A stretch of 64,000 nucleotides of DNA from Manganibacter manganicus. GTDB lineage: Bacteria > Pseudomonadota > Alphaproteobacteria > Rhizobiales > Rhizobiaceae. The first letter of the stretch is position 1. Each line of letters begins with the position of its first letter. Below the pieces are notes generated by a model that had not been told where the DNA came from, did not search any database, and saw nothing but the letters and a program-made list of their open reading frames with translations. The position numbers and the translations under genes are program-made. Positions 62,272 through 64,000 of the stretch are shown piece after piece. The stretch lies in the NCBI RefSeq assembly GCF_002075885.1, contig NZ_MDET01000060.1, positions 62,001 through 126,000 of the forward strand, written 5' to 3'.

Positions 62272-64000
62272 ATGAACACTTTGCTTCCCCTCGCCGATAC
62301 GCTGCCGGCGACGCCGCTCGCTGCGCCCGGCGATTCTGCCGCCGCCGTCCGCGCGGCTGCCCTGCTCATCCTGCCGCATCTCGAACGCGGTGCGCGTGTC
62401 GATGCCGTTGCCCTGCGCGGCGCGATGGAGGCGGCCTTCGGCGGTTCCGACGCCACCGGCCTCTGGGACTGGAAAACCGCCTATGAGGCGTGCGAGGTCG
62501 CCACCGTCCTGTTCCTGCGCAAATACGGAAAGGCGCTTTTCCGCAAAGCCGGCTCGAAGGTCGCAGCACTCCCGCTGCTCGGCAAGATCGTCGGGCTTCT
62601 GCCGACCCATACCCGCCGCTCGCAGGAGAGCCAGGCGCTCCAACAATTCTCGACACCGATCCCGCTTGGCCTGGTCGCCACGACTGCCGCCGCGATCACG
62701 ACCGCCGACCGCGTGCTGGAGCCATCGGCCGGGACCGGACTTCTGGCGATCCTCGCCGAGATCGCCGGCGGCTCGCTCGTGCTGAACGAACTGGCCGACA
62801 CGCGCGCCGCGCTCCTTTCCTCTCTCTTTCCGGCCATTGCCGTCACCCGCTTCGACGCGGCCCAGATCGACGATCATCTCGACGCCGCCACCGTTCCGTC
62901 TGTCGTGCTCATGAACCCGCCGTTCTCGGCCATGGTCCATGTCGAGGGCCGCGTGGCCGACGCCGCGTTCCGCCATGTCGCCTCCGCGCTCGCGCGCCTG
63001 GCGCCCGGCGGCCGCCTCGTTGCGATCACCGGCTCGAACTTCGGCCCGGAGGCTCCGGCCTGGACCGACGCCTTCGCCCGTCTGCAGGAGCGCGGCCGCG
63101 TCGTCTTCTCCGCCGGGATCGACGGCAGCGTTTACGCCAAGCATGGCACGACCTTCGCCACGCGGCTCACCGTCATCGACAAGCTGCCCGCCGATGATCC
63201 CACGGTCTTCCCGGTCTCGCCGGGCACCGCGCCGGATGCCGCGACCCTTATGGACTGGATCGGCGCACATCTACCGCCGCGCCTGCCGGTCGATCCCTCC
63301 GTCATCGTTCCAGCCGCGGCACCCGCCGCCGCGCGCAGCGTGCGCGGCTATCTCAACCGTGCCGCCAGGATCGCGCCCGCCGCTGTCGCGACTGAGCCGG
63401 AAGGCGTCGCGCTCGCCTATGAGATCGTCGACACGCTGCCCGAAGCCGGAACCACCGACGATGGCCGTATCTCCGACGCCATCTATGAAGAGTACGGATT
63501 GCAGGCGATCCGTATTTCCGGTTCTCAGGCCCATCCGACCAAGCTGGTGCAGTCGGCGGCGATGGCGTCCGTCGCGCCGCCGAAGCCGAGCTATCGCCCG
63601 CATCTCCCCGCCAACATCCGCGATCTCCTGTCCGACGCCCAGCTCGAAACGCTGGTCTATGCGGGCGAAGCCCATTCGGACTATCTCGCCGGTTCGTGGA
63701 CGGTGGACGAGACGTTCGATCTCGTCTCGGCCGCGCGCGACGATGCCGAGAAGGCCGTGCGCTTCCGGCGCGGCTTCTTCATCGGCGACGGCACCGGCGT
63801 CGGCAAGGGCCGCCAGTCCGCCGCGATCATCCTCGACAACTGGCTTCAGGGCCGGCGCAAGGCGGTCTGGATCTCCAAATCCGACAAGCTGCTGGAGGAC
63901 GCCCAACGCGACTGGAGCGCGCTCGGCATGGAGCGCCTGCTTGTCACGCCACTGTCACGCTTCCCGCAAGGGCGGCCGATCACGCTGCCCGAAGGCGTCC
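62272..64000 (+). CDS. DNA methylase plus strawberry-notch-type helicase, DarB-like (partial, 3' end off the window)
   Basis: At least 576 codons. An N-terminal SAM-dependent adenine-methylase-like domain has LEPSAGTGLLAILAE (motif I) and VVLMNPPFSAM (motif IV, NPPF) near residues 145 and 220. After a linker, a strawberry-notch-like superfamily 2 helicase domain begins with DGTGVGKGRQSAAII (Walker A) near residue 510. The order methylase-helicase resembles DarB, the phage P1 protein that enters with DNA and protects it from type I restriction. The rest of the helicase lies beyond the window. With the ArdB-like and ArdC-like genes it fits an antirestriction module. Confidence 0.82.
   Translation, partial: MNTLLPLADTLPATPLAAPGDSAAAVRAAALLILPHLERGARVDAVALRGAMEAAFGGSDATGLWDWKTAYEACEVATVLFLRKYGKALFRKAGSKVAALPLLGKIVGLLPTHTRRSQESQALQQFSTPIPLGLVATTAAAITTADRVLEPSAGTGLLAILAEIAGGSLVLNELADTRAALLSSLFPAIAVTRFDAAQIDDHLDAATVPSVVLMNPPFSAMVHVEGRVADAAFRHVASALARLAPGGRLVAITGSNFGPEAPAWTDAFARLQERGRVVFSAGIDGSVYAKHGTTFATRLTVIDKLPADDPTVFPVSPGTAPDAATLMDWIGAHLPPRLPVDPSVIVPAAAPAAARSVRGYLNRAARIAPAAVATEPEGVALAYEIVDTLPEAGTTDDGRISDAIYEEYGLQAIRISGSQAHPTKLVQSAAMASVAPPKPSYRPHLPANIRDLLSDAQLETLVYAGEAHSDYLAGSWTVDETFDLVSAARDDAEKAVRFRRGFFIGDGTGVGKGRQSAAIILDNWLQGRRKAVWISKSDKLLEDAQRDWSALGMERLLVTPLSRFPQGRPITLPEGV

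Larger units (their letters stand above)
51212..64000 (+). mobile_element. Integrative (probably conjugative) element inserted in radC; left end, right end off the window
   Basis: The left boundary is the radC break near 51212. A tyrosine integrase starts 200 bases inside and points inward. Cargo in order: YhcG-type nuclease, two small unknowns, ArdC-like, PP-loop enzyme, ParB-like, small unknowns, ArdB, and a methylase/helicase giant. Most genes run in one direction with short overlaps or hairpin-rich leaders. No conjugation gene is visible yet, so calling it conjugative is inference from the antirestriction cargo. The second attachment site is not in the window. Confidence 0.8.

Overview
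The window looks like the chromosome of a high-GC alphaproteobacterium of the order Hyphomicrobiales (Rhizobiales), most like the Brucellaceae/Phyllobacteriaceae. This rests on an Omp25-type porin beside a uvrC-pgsA-moaD-moaE operon, an hdaA-type DnaA regulator, lptF-lptG-lptD-surA-pdxA-rsmA in one run, alphaproteobacterial GTTC-N7-GTTC LexA boxes, and an alanine at the usual quinolone-resistance serine of GyrA. Family and synteny statements come from memory; no database search was run.

Layout. 1-9.6 kb is core genome: partial gyrA (-), a marC gene broken by an amber codon, an OsmC-family gene, ssb and a small secreted protein behind a LexA box, uvrA behind a second LexA box, a DUF72 gene, tRNA-Arg and a complex I accessory subunit. 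9.7-16.4 kb is an accessory island between tRNA-Arg and tRNA-Pro. It holds a frameshifted conserved hypothetical gene, an hsdM remnant, and a compact type II-C CRISPR-Cas locus: divergent tracrRNA, intact cas9, amber-interrupted cas1, cas2, and a two-repeat, one-spacer array. 16.4-51.2 kb is core genome again: hdaA, purMN, a molybdopterin oxidoreductase, an ABC-F ATPase, ndk, moaE/moaD/pgsA/uvrC, an outer-membrane protein, holC/pepA, lptFGD-surA-pdxA-rsmA, a Kef-type antiporter, folKP, an MFS exporter, map and radC. From about 51.2 kb to the end an integrative element has entered radC. It carries a tyrosine integrase coupled to a YhcG-type nuclease, ArdC-like and ArdB-like antirestriction proteins, a PP-loop enzyme, a large ParB-like protein, several small unknowns, and the start of a methylase/strawberry-notch-helicase giant.

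Two observations stand out. (1) Upstream of cas9 the tracrRNA has a 5' extension containing a near-copy of half a CRISPR repeat, which can pair with the anti-repeat as in a natural single-guide RNA. The bases just before it match seven bases between the -35 and -10 of the likely cas9 promoter, next to an AGGCAT flank. With cas1 broken and only one spacer left, Cas9 may have kept an autoregulatory or other non-adaptive role. (2) In the integrative element, five genes have related 5' leaders that open with the same purine-rich box. Three of them share a stem with compensatory base changes, a loop of exactly 28 nt and a Shine-Dalgarno at the 3' foot of the stem. Two have a second hairpin type, and two further genes have a third. 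I do not recognise these leaders; they look like a family of cis-regulatory RNA elements carried by the element.
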